This document shows positions 8,538 through 16,358 of a stretch of 64,000 nucleotides of DNA, in pieces. Made by a program: the position numbers and the translations under genes. Each line of letters begins with the position of its first letter. The first letter of the stretch is position 1. Where the stretch lies: NCBI GenBank assembly GCA_963791545.1, contig CAWBSR010000002.1, forward strand, positions 62,001 through 126,000, read 5' to 3'. The notes beneath the pieces were generated by a model, which saw only the letters and a list, made by a program, of their open reading frames with translations, was not told the origin of the DNA and did not search any database. This DNA comes from JALYXV01 sp963791545. GTDB lineage: Bacteria; Actinomycetota; Acidimicrobiia; Acidimicrobiales; Palsa-688.

Positions 8538-8951
8538 ATGGCCCGAACTGATGCCAATCCACCCATGCCGAGCTTCCCCGGCGGCTACGTCCTCCAAGAA
8601 ATCGAAACGGCCGATCTCTCGAAGGCGGTCAAGCCCAAGCAGTTCCTCCACATCGACCAGTCCGAGTGCATCATGTGCGAGGGCTGCGTCGACATCTGCC
8701 CCTGGAAGTGCATCCACATGCTCTCCCACGACACGATCGTGGACTCGGTCGACACCGACATCCCGGGCGAGGATCCGAGCGACCACGTCGTCTTCATCGT
8801 CGATGAGGACGTGTGCACCCGCTGCGGGCTGTGCGTCGACCGCTGCCCGACCGGCGTGATCATCATGGGCCGCGCCGGTGTGGCCGCACGCGATGGCGAC
8901 CCCCATCAGCGCGACAGCAAGCACGGCTACTCCTACGGCATGCGGTTCTAG
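8538..8951 (+). CDS. Ferredoxin with two [4Fe-4S] clusters
   Basis: A 137-residue soluble iron-sulfur protein. Two full cluster-binding motifs are visible: CIMCEGCVDICPWKC near residue 45 and CTRCGLCVDRCPTG near residue 95. The first contains an extra CxxxC spacing typical of bacterial dicluster ferredoxins. A strong AAAGGAG ribosome-binding site precedes the ATG. It lies between a membrane protein and the cytochrome b gene, so it is likely an electron donor or acceptor for, or a fixed subunit of, this cytochrome complex. A ferredoxin inside a bc-type operon is not part of the usual actinobacterial qcrCAB arrangement. Confidence 0.92.
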   Translation: MARTDANPPMPSFPGGYVLQEIETADLSKAVKPKQFLHIDQSECIMCEGCVDICPWKCIHMLSHDTIVDSVDTDIPGEDPSDHVVFIVDEDVCTRCGLCVDRCPTGVIIMGRAGVAARDGDPHQRDSKHGYSYGMRF

Positions 8952-8965
8952 GGAGAGGGAGACGC

Positions 8966-9781
8966 GTGGCCCGACTATTTGGCCTGGGCAGAGGTGGCTC
9001 TGCCGACGGGACGACCAAAGAGCGCAAGACACCCGGCGAACGGATGTCGGAGGCGGTCAGCAAGTTCCAAGGGTCACAGTTCGCCACGTCGATCTTCCGG
9101 CCCGGGTCCATTTTCCGCAAGGGCTACACCGACAGTCCCCGTAACCGTTCCTACGTGATCATGAACAGCGTGCTGTACCACCTTCACCCGGTGAAGGTGA
9201 AGCGCCACGCGGTCAAGGTCAGCTACACGCTGTGCCTGGGCGGGTTGTCGTTCTTCCTGTTCATCATCCTGACGGTGACCGGCATCTTCCTGATGTTCTT
9301 CTATCGCCCCGCCGCGGCCAACGCCTGGGGCGACATCAAAGCCCTGCAGACGGCGATCACCTTCGGCCTCCTCGTGCGCAACATGCACCGGTGGGCCGCC
9401 CACCTCATGGTGCTGACGGTGTTCCTGCACATGGCCCGGGTCTTCTACCACGGCGCCTACAAGCCGCCCCGGGAGTTCAACTGGGTGATCGGCGTCATCC
9501 TGCTCCTGCTCACCCTGCTGCTGTCCTTCACCGGCTACCTGCTGCCCTGGGACCAGCTGGCCCTGTGGGCGGTCACGGTGGGTACCAACATGATGGGTTA
9601 CACGCCGGTGTTCGGCAGCCAGATCCAGTACGTGCTCATCGGCGGGTCCACGATCAGCAGCGCCACCTTGCTGCGATGGTATGTACTGCACGTACTGATG
9701 TTCCCGTTCGTGATCGTCATCTTCATGGCCGTCCACTTCTGGCGGGTCCGTAAAGACGGCGGCATCTCCGGGCCCCTGTAA
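8966..9781 (+). CDS. Cytochrome b6-like subunit (N-terminal half of split cytochrome b)
   Basis: A 271-residue membrane protein that corresponds to helices A-D of cytochrome b and carries both b haems. The helix B ligands are His141 and His155 (segment HRWAAHLMVLTVFLH, spacing 14). The helix D ligands are His242 and His257 (spacing 15), which is the b6-type spacing. The Qo/Qi core is visible in SFTGYLLPWDQLALWAVTVG. A roughly 60-residue soluble extension precedes the first helix. The GTG at 8966, with a GGGAGAGGGAG site just upstream, gives a sensible start. The gene is followed after 14 bp by the subunit-IV gene, so the cytochrome b is split as in b6f and Bacillus qcrB/qcrC complexes rather than fused as in most Actinobacteria. 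Confidence 0.93.
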   Translation: MARLFGLGRGGSADGTTKERKTPGERMSEAVSKFQGSQFATSIFRPGSIFRKGYTDSPRNRSYVIMNSVLYHLHPVKVKRHAVKVSYTLCLGGLSFFLFIILTVTGIFLMFFYRPAAANAWGDIKALQTAITFGLLVRNMHRWAAHLMVLTVFLHMARVFYHGAYKPPREFNWVIGVILLLLTLLLSFTGYLLPWDQLALWAVTVGTNMMGYTPVFGSQIQYVLIGGSTISSATLLRWYVLHVLMFPFVIVIFMAVHFWRVRKDGGISGPL

Positions 9782-9795
9782 GGCGGAGGCGACCC

Positions 9796-10650
9796 ATGGC
9801 TGAAGTCCCCGAACATCTCCTGAAGCGGGCCGCCGAACGCAAGGCGGCCCTCGAGGCCCAAAAGGCGGCCGCCGGCGCCCCCCCGCCGGCGCCCCCTGCG
9901 GCCGACACTGATGTGGCCGCCTCGAACGCCGAGGCAGAAAAGACGGGGAAGATCCCGGCCCACCTCTTGGCCCGTAGCGCCGACGCCAAGGCCAAGGCGG
10001 CCGCCGGTGGTGGCGGCGGCGCCTCCGCGGGCGGCAGTGGTGGTGGCGGTACCGCCACGGCCACCCAGGCGCCCGCCGCGACCGGTGGTGCTGCCGCGGC
10101 GGCCCGGGTGGCAGGAGCCCAGCCGGGACCGGGGCTGGTTGGCCCGGCCGGCCACACCCAGCGGCTGCTCACCGTCGTCAAGGCGGGCTCCATCCAAGAT
10201 GTCAAGGCCACCCCGACCGACAAGGTCAACGTGTGGCCCCACCTGCTGGTGGTGGAGTTCGTGGCGTCGCTGGCCATGACGGCGTTCCTGCTGGTGTTCT
10301 CCACCTTCGTCAACGCCCCGTTGCTGGGTCAGGCCAACTTCAACCTGACGCCCAATCCCTCCAAGGCCCCGTGGTACTTCCTCGGCCTCCAGGAGCTGCT
10401 GACCATGTTCCACCCCATGGTGGCCGGCGTCATGATCCCCGGCATGGGCCTGTTCGGGCTCGGCATGGCGGGCTACGTGGACAAGAACCCGAGCCACAAG
10501 CCCGAGGACCGCAAGATGGCCATCGCCCTGTTCACCTTCTTCATGCTCTTCTGGGCGATCCTCGTGATCATCGGGTCGATCTTCCGTGGCGAGGGTCAGA
10601 ACTTCGTCCTGCCGTGGCGCCAGGGCGTCCACGAGATTTTCGACCTGTAG
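9796..10650 (+). CDS. Cytochrome b C-terminal half (subunit IV-like) with long Ala/Gly-rich N-terminal extension
   Basis: A 284-residue protein. The C-terminal part from about residue 145 contains three membrane helices and the quinol-site signature in NPSKAPWYFLGLQELL, the PEWY-equivalent of subunit IV. The N-terminal 140 residues are unusual. They open with EVPEHLLKRAAERKAALEAQ, repeat a related motif as KIPAHLLARSADAKAKA, and continue as a low-complexity Ala/Gly/Pro linker. The same PEHLL motif begins the divergent cytochrome c. The tail may dock partner subunits, though this is inference. The gene sits in tight order between the b6-like and Rieske genes. Confidence 0.9.
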   Translation: MAEVPEHLLKRAAERKAALEAQKAAAGAPPPAPPAADTDVAASNAEAEKTGKIPAHLLARSADAKAKAAAGGGGGASAGGSGGGGTATATQAPAATGGAAAAARVAGAQPGPGLVGPAGHTQRLLTVVKAGSIQDVKATPTDKVNVWPHLLVVEFVASLAMTAFLLVFSTFVNAPLLGQANFNLTPNPSKAPWYFLGLQELLTMFHPMVAGVMIPGMGLFGLGMAGYVDKNPSHKPEDRKMAIALFTFFMLFWAILVIIGSIFRGEGQNFVLPWRQGVHEIFDL

Positions 10651-10658
10651 GAAGTGCC

Positions 10659-11525
10659 ATGAGCTCTGCCGCCATACTCATCGTCGCGATCGCCGTTGTG
10701 GTCGTGCTGGCCATCGTGCTGTTGGCCACGACCAACGCCCGCCGGGATCGGCAGACGGCGCTGGGCGTGCTCGACCGCGAAACCCGCAAGAAGGACAAGA
10801 GCGGGGCAGGCCTGGAGACGGCGACGCCCGAAGGCGGCGAGCCCCGCACCGGCAAGGACATCGAGAAGGCGGCGGTGCTCGAACGCACGGGCGCGGGCAC
10901 GGTGGCCATCCCGGCCCGGACCGCCCCCGCCTCGGCCTCGGGCCCCGTCGACGCCGAGACCTACGGCCAGACCCGGCGCATGTTCCTCAACCGGGGCGTG
11001 GTGGGCCTGATGGTCGTCAGCCTGGGCGGTTTCGGCGCCACCCTGATCGCCTTCCTGTGGCCCGCGGTGTCGGCGGGCTTCGGGGCCAAGATCAACGCGG
11101 GCACCGTGAGCGACATCGAGAAGACCCTCGCCACCAAGCAGCCCTTCTACAACCCGGTCGGGCGTTTCTACATCAACCCCTTCCCGACCGACGCGGGCAC
11201 CCTGGCCAAGGCCAAGAAGGTGTACTCACCCGCCCTGCTCAACGGCATGCAGGCGGGCTACGTCGCCCTCTACCAGCGATGCGTCCACCTCGGCTGCCGG
11301 GTGCCGTGGTGCGTCAGCTCACAGTGGTTCGAATGCCCCTGCCACGGCTCCAAGTACAACCGGGTGGGCGAGAAGAAGGGGGGGCCGGCACCCCGGGGCC
11401 TCGACCGGTTCTCGGTGAGCGTCTCGGGCGGCTCGATCACGGTGGACACCGGCGTGATCTTCGTCGGGCCCCCGATCGGCACCAACAGCACCGGTCAGGG
11501 CCAGGACGGGCCGCACTGCGCGTGA
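10659..11525 (+). CDS. Rieske iron-sulfur protein with an extra N-terminal membrane segment
   Basis: A 288-residue subunit that carries the [2Fe-2S] cluster transferring electrons from quinol to cytochrome c. Cluster ligands are Cys208/His210 (CVHLGC) and Cys226/His229 (CPCHGSKY); Cys213 and Cys228 would form the stabilising disulfide. Two hydrophobic regions occur, one at residues 4-24 and one at 111-134 after a twin-arginine-like TRRMFLNRG, so the protein probably spans the membrane more than once, as actinobacterial QcrA does. The ATG is 8 bp after the subunit-IV stop. The TGA overlaps the ATG of a 37-codon ORF. Confidence 0.94.
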   Translation: MSSAAILIVAIAVVVVLAIVLLATTNARRDRQTALGVLDRETRKKDKSGAGLETATPEGGEPRTGKDIEKAAVLERTGAGTVAIPARTAPASASGPVDAETYGQTRRMFLNRGVVGLMVVSLGGFGATLIAFLWPAVSAGFGAKINAGTVSDIEKTLATKQPFYNPVGRFYINPFPTDAGTLAKAKKVYSPALLNGMQAGYVALYQRCVHLGCRVPWCVSSQWFECPCHGSKYNRVGEKKGGPAPRGLDRFSVSVSGGSITVDTGVIFVGPPIGTNSTGQGQDGPHCA

Positions 11526-11638
11526 TGGTGGTTCCGACGTCCTCACGATTTGCGCCCCTACCCGCTGGCGCGGGCAGGATGCAGACCGCAATGAGCGCTG
11601 CCGCTGACCCGCCCCTTTTCCCACCCCCGGCGCGGTGA
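11525..11638 (+). CDS. Possible 37-residue small protein between Rieske and dihaem cytochrome genes
   Basis: A short frame fills the 112-bp gap exactly. Its ATG shares one base with the Rieske stop codon (TGATG), and its TGA shares one base with the ATG of the dihaem cytochrome gene (TGATG again). Such double overlap is what translational coupling would produce. The peptide is Pro/Ala-rich, has no membrane segment and is not recognised. It could be a coincidental frame in GC-rich DNA; no codon-bias test was possible. Confidence 0.3.
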   Translation: MVVPTSSRFAPLPAGAGRMQTAMSAAADPPLFPPPAR

Positions 11639-12675
11639 TGATCCTCGCGGCATCCACGGCCCAGAAGCTGGGGACGGTTTTTGCCATCGCCCTCGTCTTC
11701 GGGTGGCTGGTCTTCATGCTGTCGCACACCAGGCGCGGCGCCGTTCGCCCCGGCGACGAGATCGTCAAAGCCCCCAACCGCAAGCCCTACTACGACGACG
11801 AGGCGCTGGAGGGCCCGAAGCTGGAGCGGGCCCTCACCCTGGCGCTGCTGCTGCTGGTGATCATCGGCATCGGCCTCCCGCTGTACTGGATCAACGAGAC
11901 CCGGCGGGAGAACGGGGCCAAGAAGCTGTTCGCCAACACCGCCGTCGAGGTCGGCTTCTCCTTGTTCCAGCCCGCCGACTCGCCCCTCGCCGCCAACCCC
12001 AAGCTCAACGAACTGCATTTCGGGTGCGCCGGCTGCCACGGCAACGCGGGCCAGGGCGGGTCGACGACCTACACCATCACCACGCCCCTCGGGGCGACCC
12101 AGTCGGTGACGTGGCAGGTGCCGGCGCTGGACACGGCGCTGCTGCGCTTCACCCCCGACACGGTGCGGACGATCATCGTGTACGGGCGCTCCAACACGCC
12201 GATGCCGGCGTGGGGCCTGGCGGGCGGCGGCCCCATGAACGACTCCCAGATCGACTCCTTGGTCGCCTACCTGCAGAGCATCCAGATCACCCCGGCTGCC
12301 GCCATCAAGGTCGCCGCCCAGTACGGCACCGACGGCCCCGCCATTTTCAACGCCTACTGCGCCCGGTGCCACACCAAGGGGTTCTCCTATGGGCAGCCCG
12401 ACCTGGCCGGAGGCGGGGCCTACGGACCCAACTTGACCAACGGCGACGAGCTGCGTCAGTTCCCGACGCTGTCCGACCAGATCGACTACGTGACCAAGGG
12501 CGCCGTTTACGGCAAGGCGTACGGCACCCGGGGGGTTGGCAGCATGGCCGCCGATCCGAGGCTGGACATCGAGACACCCGGGGCGGCCCAGCAGGGCGGC
12601 GGCATGCCCAAATTCGACCAGATGCTCACCCCGGAACAGATCCAGGCGGTCGTCGCCTATGAGAGAGGGATGTAG
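11638..12675 (+). CDS. Membrane-anchored dihaem cytochrome c
   Basis: A 345-residue protein with two N-terminal membrane segments, about residues 9-28 and 66-85 (LALLLLVIIGIGLPLYW), and two cytochrome c domains outside. Haem sites are Cys130/Cys133/His134 (CAGCHG) and Cys241/Cys244/His245 (CARCHT). It is the counterpart of the dihaem QcrC that lets actinobacterial complexes pass electrons straight to the terminal oxidase, although its membrane topology (two N-terminal spans) differs from QcrC, which is anchored C-terminally. The ATG at 11638 follows a GTG at 11635, and either may be used. It continues the cytochrome operon and ends directly before the next gene. Confidence 0.9.
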   Translation: MILAASTAQKLGTVFAIALVFGWLVFMLSHTRRGAVRPGDEIVKAPNRKPYYDDEALEGPKLERALTLALLLLVIIGIGLPLYWINETRRENGAKKLFANTAVEVGFSLFQPADSPLAANPKLNELHFGCAGCHGNAGQGGSTTYTITTPLGATQSVTWQVPALDTALLRFTPDTVRTIIVYGRSNTPMPAWGLAGGGPMNDSQIDSLVAYLQSIQITPAAAIKVAAQYGTDGPAIFNAYCARCHTKGFSYGQPDLAGGGAYGPNLTNGDELRQFPTLSDQIDYVTKGAVYGKAYGTRGVGSMAADPRLDIETPGAAQQGGGMPKFDQMLTPEQIQAVVAYERGM

Positions 12676-13671
12676 GTGCACCTTACCCTGGCCCTGAGCG
12701 CGGCGCCGGCGCACCTGCTGGCGGCCACCTTCGTGTGGGACCCGTTCATCCGGGGTGCCCTGATCCTGGCGCTGTTCATCATCCTGCTGCCCGGCAGCGT
12801 GTACCTGGTGCTGTCGACCGACGTCGGGGGGCGGCTGGGGTTCCTGCTCATGGCGGCCGCCACGTCGGGGATGCTGTGTCTCCTGGCGCTGCTGTGGATG
12901 CCCCTGGCGTCGACCGCCGATGTCGGGCGGCCCAACTCGTGGCATCCCCTCGAGGTCATCACCGGCGACTACAACGGCCAGATCACCATCAAAGGGGCGG
13001 CCGGCCTCAATGTCAACGATCTGGCGTCGGTGGCGCCGCCCACCAAGGCCCTGAAGACCCAGCACTGGTTCTGGCCCTTCCAGGGGTGCAACGACAACGC
13101 CTGGCACAAGATCGACCCCTCGCTCGTCAACGACCCCGAGTCGGAGGCGGACAAGATCCTGGCCAACACCACCGCCTCGTTGATCGGGCCCCAGCTGACC
13201 AGCCCCTTCAGCGCCACGACGGACTACGTGTACATCGACGGCTACCAGAAGGGCCAGAACAGCGGCTGTTTGTTTGCCATCAGCCGCCACAAGATCTATA
13301 TGCCCCTGGCCCGGGGTACCCACTTCGTCGTGCTGCGGGTCAAGCCCGCCCTGCCCACGCTGAACCTGGGCGGGGCGCCGCCGGCCGCCCAGCCCGACAA
13401 CACCAAGCCGTACACCTACGTGATCATGGACCGGAACCTGGGGTCGGTTCGCCAGCCCCAGGCACTGCTGGCGTTCAGTATGGGCATCACCTTCCTGGTG
13501 ATCTGCTACATCCTCCACACCCGGGACAGGGAGAAGGAAGCAGCTGACGCCGCGGCCGCCGGCGGTGGCGGCAGTGGCGGCGGCGGTGGGCCGGCCGGTG
13601 GCGCCGGGGCGGGAGGGTCGGGCGGCGCCGGCGGCGCGGCTGGCCGCGAAACGGTGGGCGCCGGGGTCTGA
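12676..13671 (+). CDS. Membrane protein at the end of the cytochrome operon, function unknown
   Basis: A 331-residue protein I do not recognise. It has hydrophobic segments at about residues 25-45 and 52-74 (LLMAAATSGMLCLLALLW), then a large soluble domain of about 190 residues with two cysteines (Cys140 region FQGCNDN and GCLFAISRHK). One more membrane span follows near residue 272-288, and the tail is low-complexity Gly/Ala. The GTG start lies immediately after the stop of the dihaem cytochrome gene, so it is co-transcribed. Topology suggests an extracytoplasmic domain held by three spans, perhaps an accessory subunit of the same complex; this is inference from position. The C-terminal 45 residues look disordered. 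Confidence 0.75.
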   Translation: MHLTLALSAAPAHLLAATFVWDPFIRGALILALFIILLPGSVYLVLSTDVGGRLGFLLMAAATSGMLCLLALLWMPLASTADVGRPNSWHPLEVITGDYNGQITIKGAAGLNVNDLASVAPPTKALKTQHWFWPFQGCNDNAWHKIDPSLVNDPESEADKILANTTASLIGPQLTSPFSATTDYVYIDGYQKGQNSGCLFAISRHKIYMPLARGTHFVVLRVKPALPTLNLGGAPPAAQPDNTKPYTYVIMDRNLGSVRQPQALLAFSMGITFLVICYILHTRDREKEAADAAAAGGGGSGGGGGPAGGAGAGGSGGAGGAAGRETVGAGV

Positions 13672-13694
13672 CCCCCGGGTGTGACCATATGGGT

Positions 13695-13714
13695 GGAGCC
13701 CTGCGGGTGGCTCC
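13695..13714. terminator. Candidate bidirectional hairpin between convergent genes
   Basis: GGAGCC and GGCTCC form a 6-bp stem with an 8-nt loop in the 54-bp gap between the end of the cytochrome operon and the end of the convergent AbiEi-like gene. There is no T tract, so rho-independent activity is uncertain. The position is the main support. Confidence 0.3.
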
Positions 13715-13725
13715 TGCGGGTATGG

Positions 13726-14625
13726 CTAACTGCTCGCCTTGGCGGCGAGGGTGGTCAGGGCCCATTCGACGATTTCGTGCTGACTCATGCTCTTGTCGGC
13801 GACGAGGATGGTCCAGCCGAGGTCCCGGAGGCGTTTGAGGCGGCGAGTGTCGTCGATGCGGGCGAGAGGGTTGTTGGCGTGATCGCGGGCGCCGTTGTAC
13901 TCGATGCCGACCTTGGACCTCGGCCAGGCAATGTCTATGAGCAGGATCCCGCCGGGGGTCTGGACCACGTAGTCGGTCCGGAATCGTGGGGCACCCGCGC
14001 CAAGCAGTCGGTGGCACAGCTCGCGGGCGGGCGGGCTGTCGTCATGGCCGCCCACTTCGATCGCCTGGAGGCAGAGTTCCCGAAGTCCCTGGCGCCCCCC
14101 GATGCCGGCCACCTCGATCCACTCGCGGATCTCCGGGAACGACGTCCAGTGCCGCTTGACCAGGTCATTGGCGATGCTCTTGACCAGGTAGGGGCCACAG
14201 AGGTTCGTCACCTGGACGACAGCGAGCGCGGGGACGACGACCGGTAGGTCCAGGTGGCGGGTGATGGCCCGCGTCGGGTCGAGTCGCGACCGGTGGGTAA
14301 CAATTCCGGGCAGTCGATGGTCGCGGTTGTCGAAGGTGGTGATCTCGATCCGGCCCGCCAGCACCTGCTCGGCGCCCCACAAACGAGCGGCCGCCATATG
14401 GGACACCGCGGCCGTCTCACCCGCCGCCAGGCAGGCCGCCATAAGTGGCTGGTGCTCGACCGGAGCGCCCACCACCGCGTACACGCCATGACGCTTCCTC
14501 GTGAGGTGGCCCTCCGCGACCGCCCAGTCCAACTCCTGGTCGCTCACTCCGGCGGCGCGCGCTTGGGCGCGACTGATCAGGCTGAACTGACGAGCGGAAA
14601 TCGCTGAAATAGCACTCCAGGACAT
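13726..14625 (-). CDS. AbiEi-type N-terminal domain fused to a Vsr/DUF559-like nuclease fold
   Basis: A 299-residue soluble protein. The N-terminal 60 residues match the winged-helix of type IV antitoxin AbiEi-like proteins (LISRAQARAAGVSDQELDWA, then RKRHGVYAVVG). The C-terminal 100 residues resemble the very short patch repair/DUF559 nuclease fold: LLIDIAWPRSKVGIEYNG followed by DDTRRLKRLRDLGWTILV, with Asp and Glu as possible metal ligands. No AbiEii toxin gene is adjacent, so it is a solitary member. A close architectural relative sits at 30148-31056. A perfect 54-bp palindrome lies 30 bp upstream of the start, which is where an autoregulating AbiEi-type protein would bind. Family assignment is fair; nuclease activity is inference. 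Confidence 0.75.
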   Translation of the reverse strand: MSWSAISAISARQFSLISRAQARAAGVSDQELDWAVAEGHLTRKRHGVYAVVGAPVEHQPLMAACLAAGETAAVSHMAAARLWGAEQVLAGRIEITTFDNRDHRLPGIVTHRSRLDPTRAITRHLDLPVVVPALAVVQVTNLCGPYLVKSIANDLVKRHWTSFPEIREWIEVAGIGGRQGLRELCLQAIEVGGHDDSPPARELCHRLLGAGAPRFRTDYVVQTPGGILLIDIAWPRSKVGIEYNGARDHANNPLARIDDTRRLKRLRDLGWTILVADKSMSQHEIVEWALTTLAAKASS

Positions 14626-14654
14626 GCAACACAGTCAATCAAACCGATGTGACA

Positions 14655-14708
14655 GGGGGGTGCGCTGAATAATCCGTGTGTACACACGGATTATTCAGCG
14701 CACCCCCC
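14655..14708. repeat. Perfect 54-bp palindrome between divergent genes
   Basis: The two 27-nt halves are exact reverse complements with no spacer. The sequence starts GGGGGGTGCGCTGAATAA, its centre is GTGTACAC and it ends in CCCCCC. The flanking bases no longer pair. It lies between the start of the minus-strand AbiEi-like gene (14625) and nuoA (14748), 27 bp before the proposed nuoA -10 box. It could be a dimeric operator, a cruciform or an insertion remnant. It is too long for an ordinary terminator and lies upstream of both genes. Confidence 0.9.
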
Positions 14709-14734
14709 AGCCGAGTCCCCCCACGGCCAGGGAC

Positions 14735-14740
14735 TAGGGT
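14735..14740 (+). promoter_or_regulatory. Candidate -10 box for leaderless nuoA transcript
   Basis: TAGGGT fits the actinobacterial TANNNT -10 form and ends 7 nt before the nuoA ATG, the spacing expected when transcription starts at the start codon. No ribosome-binding site is visible before that ATG, which supports a leaderless start. Confidence 0.45.
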
Positions 14741-14747
14741 GAGCGCC

Positions 14748-15308
14748 ATGGCGCAGTACCTCCCGATCGCGGTGCTGATGGTGCTGGCGACCCTCTTTGC
14801 CGGCGTTTCGCTGGCGGCGTCGCGCTTCCTAGGCCCCAAGAGACCGACCGCGGCCAAGTCGGCGCCCTACGAGTGCGGGATCGTGCCGACCCGCGCGCCG
14901 GTGCAGCGTTTCCCGGTCCGCTTCTACCTCGTTGCCATGATCTTCGTGATCTTCGACATCGAGATCATCTTCATCTATCCCTGGGCCGTGATGTACCACC
15001 AGCTCGACACCTTCGGCTTGGCGGAAATGGTGGCGTTCTCGCTGGCCGTCCTCGTCGCGTTCCTCTACCTGATCTCCGGCGGCGCTCTCGACTGGGGGCC
15101 CGTCAAGCGCCTGGCGCCCGCGGTCACCCTGGCCCAGGGCTACTCGAGCACCGCCACGGTGCGCCGGGTGCCCCGTCCCGAGGCGTTGCTGGCCGGGCTG
15201 GAGCCGATGGAAGGCACCGCGGCCGAGAACACCGAGCCCGAGAACACCGAGCCCCCGGCCACGACGGCCCCCGAGAAGGTTCCCGTCACCACCGGCCAGG
15301 GCCACTGA
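14748..15308 (+). CDS. nuoA: NADH-quinone oxidoreductase subunit A, with extended C-terminus
   Basis: Membrane subunit of complex I. The 186-residue product has three membrane helices and the conserved segments PYECGIVP and FYLVAMIFVIFDIEIIFIYP. The family is usually about 120-140 residues. Here a C-terminal extension of about 60 residues (acidic, ENTEPENTEP, then Thr/Pro) follows the third helix. The ATG at 14748 is chosen because the homology begins there; an in-frame GTG lies 9 bp upstream. It is the first gene of the nuo operon and is followed after 1 bp by nuoB. Confidence 0.95.
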   Translation: MAQYLPIAVLMVLATLFAGVSLAASRFLGPKRPTAAKSAPYECGIVPTRAPVQRFPVRFYLVAMIFVIFDIEIIFIYPWAVMYHQLDTFGLAEMVAFSLAVLVAFLYLISGGALDWGPVKRLAPAVTLAQGYSSTATVRRVPRPEALLAGLEPMEGTAAENTEPENTEPPATTAPEKVPVTTGQGH

Positions 15309-15309
15309 C

Positions 15310-15807
15310 ATGGCCCTCGAGGACCTCAACCACAACTTCCTTACCGGCCGTCTCGAGGACATGGTCAAGTGGGCCCGCAAGAGTTCCATGTGGCCCGCCA
15401 CCTTCGGCTTGGCCTGCTGCGCCATCGAAATGATGTCGACCGGGGCGGCCAACTTCGACCTGGCCCGCTTCGGCATGGAGGTATTCCGGGCCTCGCCCCG
15501 CCAAGCCGACCTGATGATCGTGGCGGGGCGGGTCAGTCAGAAGATGGCGCCCGTCCTGCGCAACGTCTACGACCAGATGATGGAGCCCAAGTGGGTCATC
15601 TCGATGGGCGTGTGCGCGTCGACGGGCGGCATGTTCAACAACTACGCCATCGTCCAGGGCGTCGATCAGATCGTCCCGGTCGACATTTACGCCCCTGGTT
15701 GCCCCCCGGGACCGGAAACACTCATCCACTCCATCCTCACCCTGCACGCCAAGGTGCAACGCGGCGAGATCATGAAGCGGCCCGTCGCCGCCAGCGAGGC
15801 GTCGTGA
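15310..15807 (+). CDS. nuoB: NADH-quinone oxidoreductase subunit B
   Basis: Peripheral-arm subunit that holds cluster N2, the last [4Fe-4S] centre before quinone. The 165-residue protein shows the tandem cysteines in FGLACCAIEMMSTG (Cys36/Cys37), a third in ISMGVCASTGG and the fourth in YAPGCPPGPETL, the complete ligand set. It also has LMIVAGRVSQKMAPV. The stop overlaps the GTG of nuoC by 4 bp. In other complexes N2 lies at the interface with NuoD, whose gene is missing from this operon. Confidence 0.97.
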   Translation: MALEDLNHNFLTGRLEDMVKWARKSSMWPATFGLACCAIEMMSTGAANFDLARFGMEVFRASPRQADLMIVAGRVSQKMAPVLRNVYDQMMEPKWVISMGVCASTGGMFNNYAIVQGVDQIVPVDIYAPGCPPGPETLIHSILTLHAKVQRGEIMKRPVAASEAS

Positions 15808-16358
15808 GCGATCGCCCGGTCGCCGCCGGCGGCGCCGGCGACACGGGAGGCGCCGAAGAGGTCGAGGGTCCCGCCGATGCGCCGCCCGAGCGGCACGGTT
15901 GGCCCGTCGTCGACTCCCACGGACAAACGGTCGTGCACTGCAGCCGCGAGGGCTATCACGACCTGATGTCCGCTCTCAAGGCCGACGGCTACGACATGTG
16001 CGTCGACGTGTGCGGGGTCGACTACCTTGCCCACCTCGGGCGGGCCTTGCCCGCCCCGGTCACGCCGGAGCGTTTCGAGGTCGTGGTCAACCTGGCCTCG
16101 ATCGCCACCCATGAACGGATCCGGGTCCGAGCCCAGGTGCCCGAAGGTGACGAGTCGATCCCGACCCTGTTCGACCTCTGGCCCGGGTCGGAGGCCCCCG
16201 AGCGGGAGGTCTACGACATGTTCGGCATCCGCTTCGATGGTCACCCCGACCTCACCAGGATCCTGATGCCGGAGGACTGGGAGGGCTACCCCCTGCGAAA
16301 GGACTACGCCGTCGGCCGCATTCCTGTCCAGTTCAAAGAAGCGCCGTCCCCCCGCTGA
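15804..16358 (+). CDS. nuoC: NADH-quinone oxidoreductase subunit C
   Basis: The 30-kDa-type hydrophilic subunit. The 184-residue product has an acidic leader of about 35 residues. The fold then runs through FEVVVNLASIATHERIRVRA and the signature SEAPEREVYDMFGIRFDGHPDLTRILMPEDW, ending PLRKDYAVGRIPVQF. It starts at a GTG that overlaps the nuoB stop (GTGA). It is not fused to nuoD. The next gene, only 54 bp downstream, is nuoE instead of the expected nuoD. Confidence 0.95.
   Translation: MSDRPVAAGGAGDTGGAEEVEGPADAPPERHGWPVVDSHGQTVVHCSREGYHDLMSALKADGYDMCVDVCGVDYLAHLGRALPAPVTPERFEVVVNLASIATHERIRVRAQVPEGDESIPTLFDLWPGSEAPEREVYDMFGIRFDGHPDLTRILMPEDWEGYPLRKDYAVGRIPVQFKEAPSPR

Noticed and set aside
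14655..14708. Palindrome as a terminator
   Set aside because: It lies upstream of both flanking genes, which diverge from it, and has no T tract.
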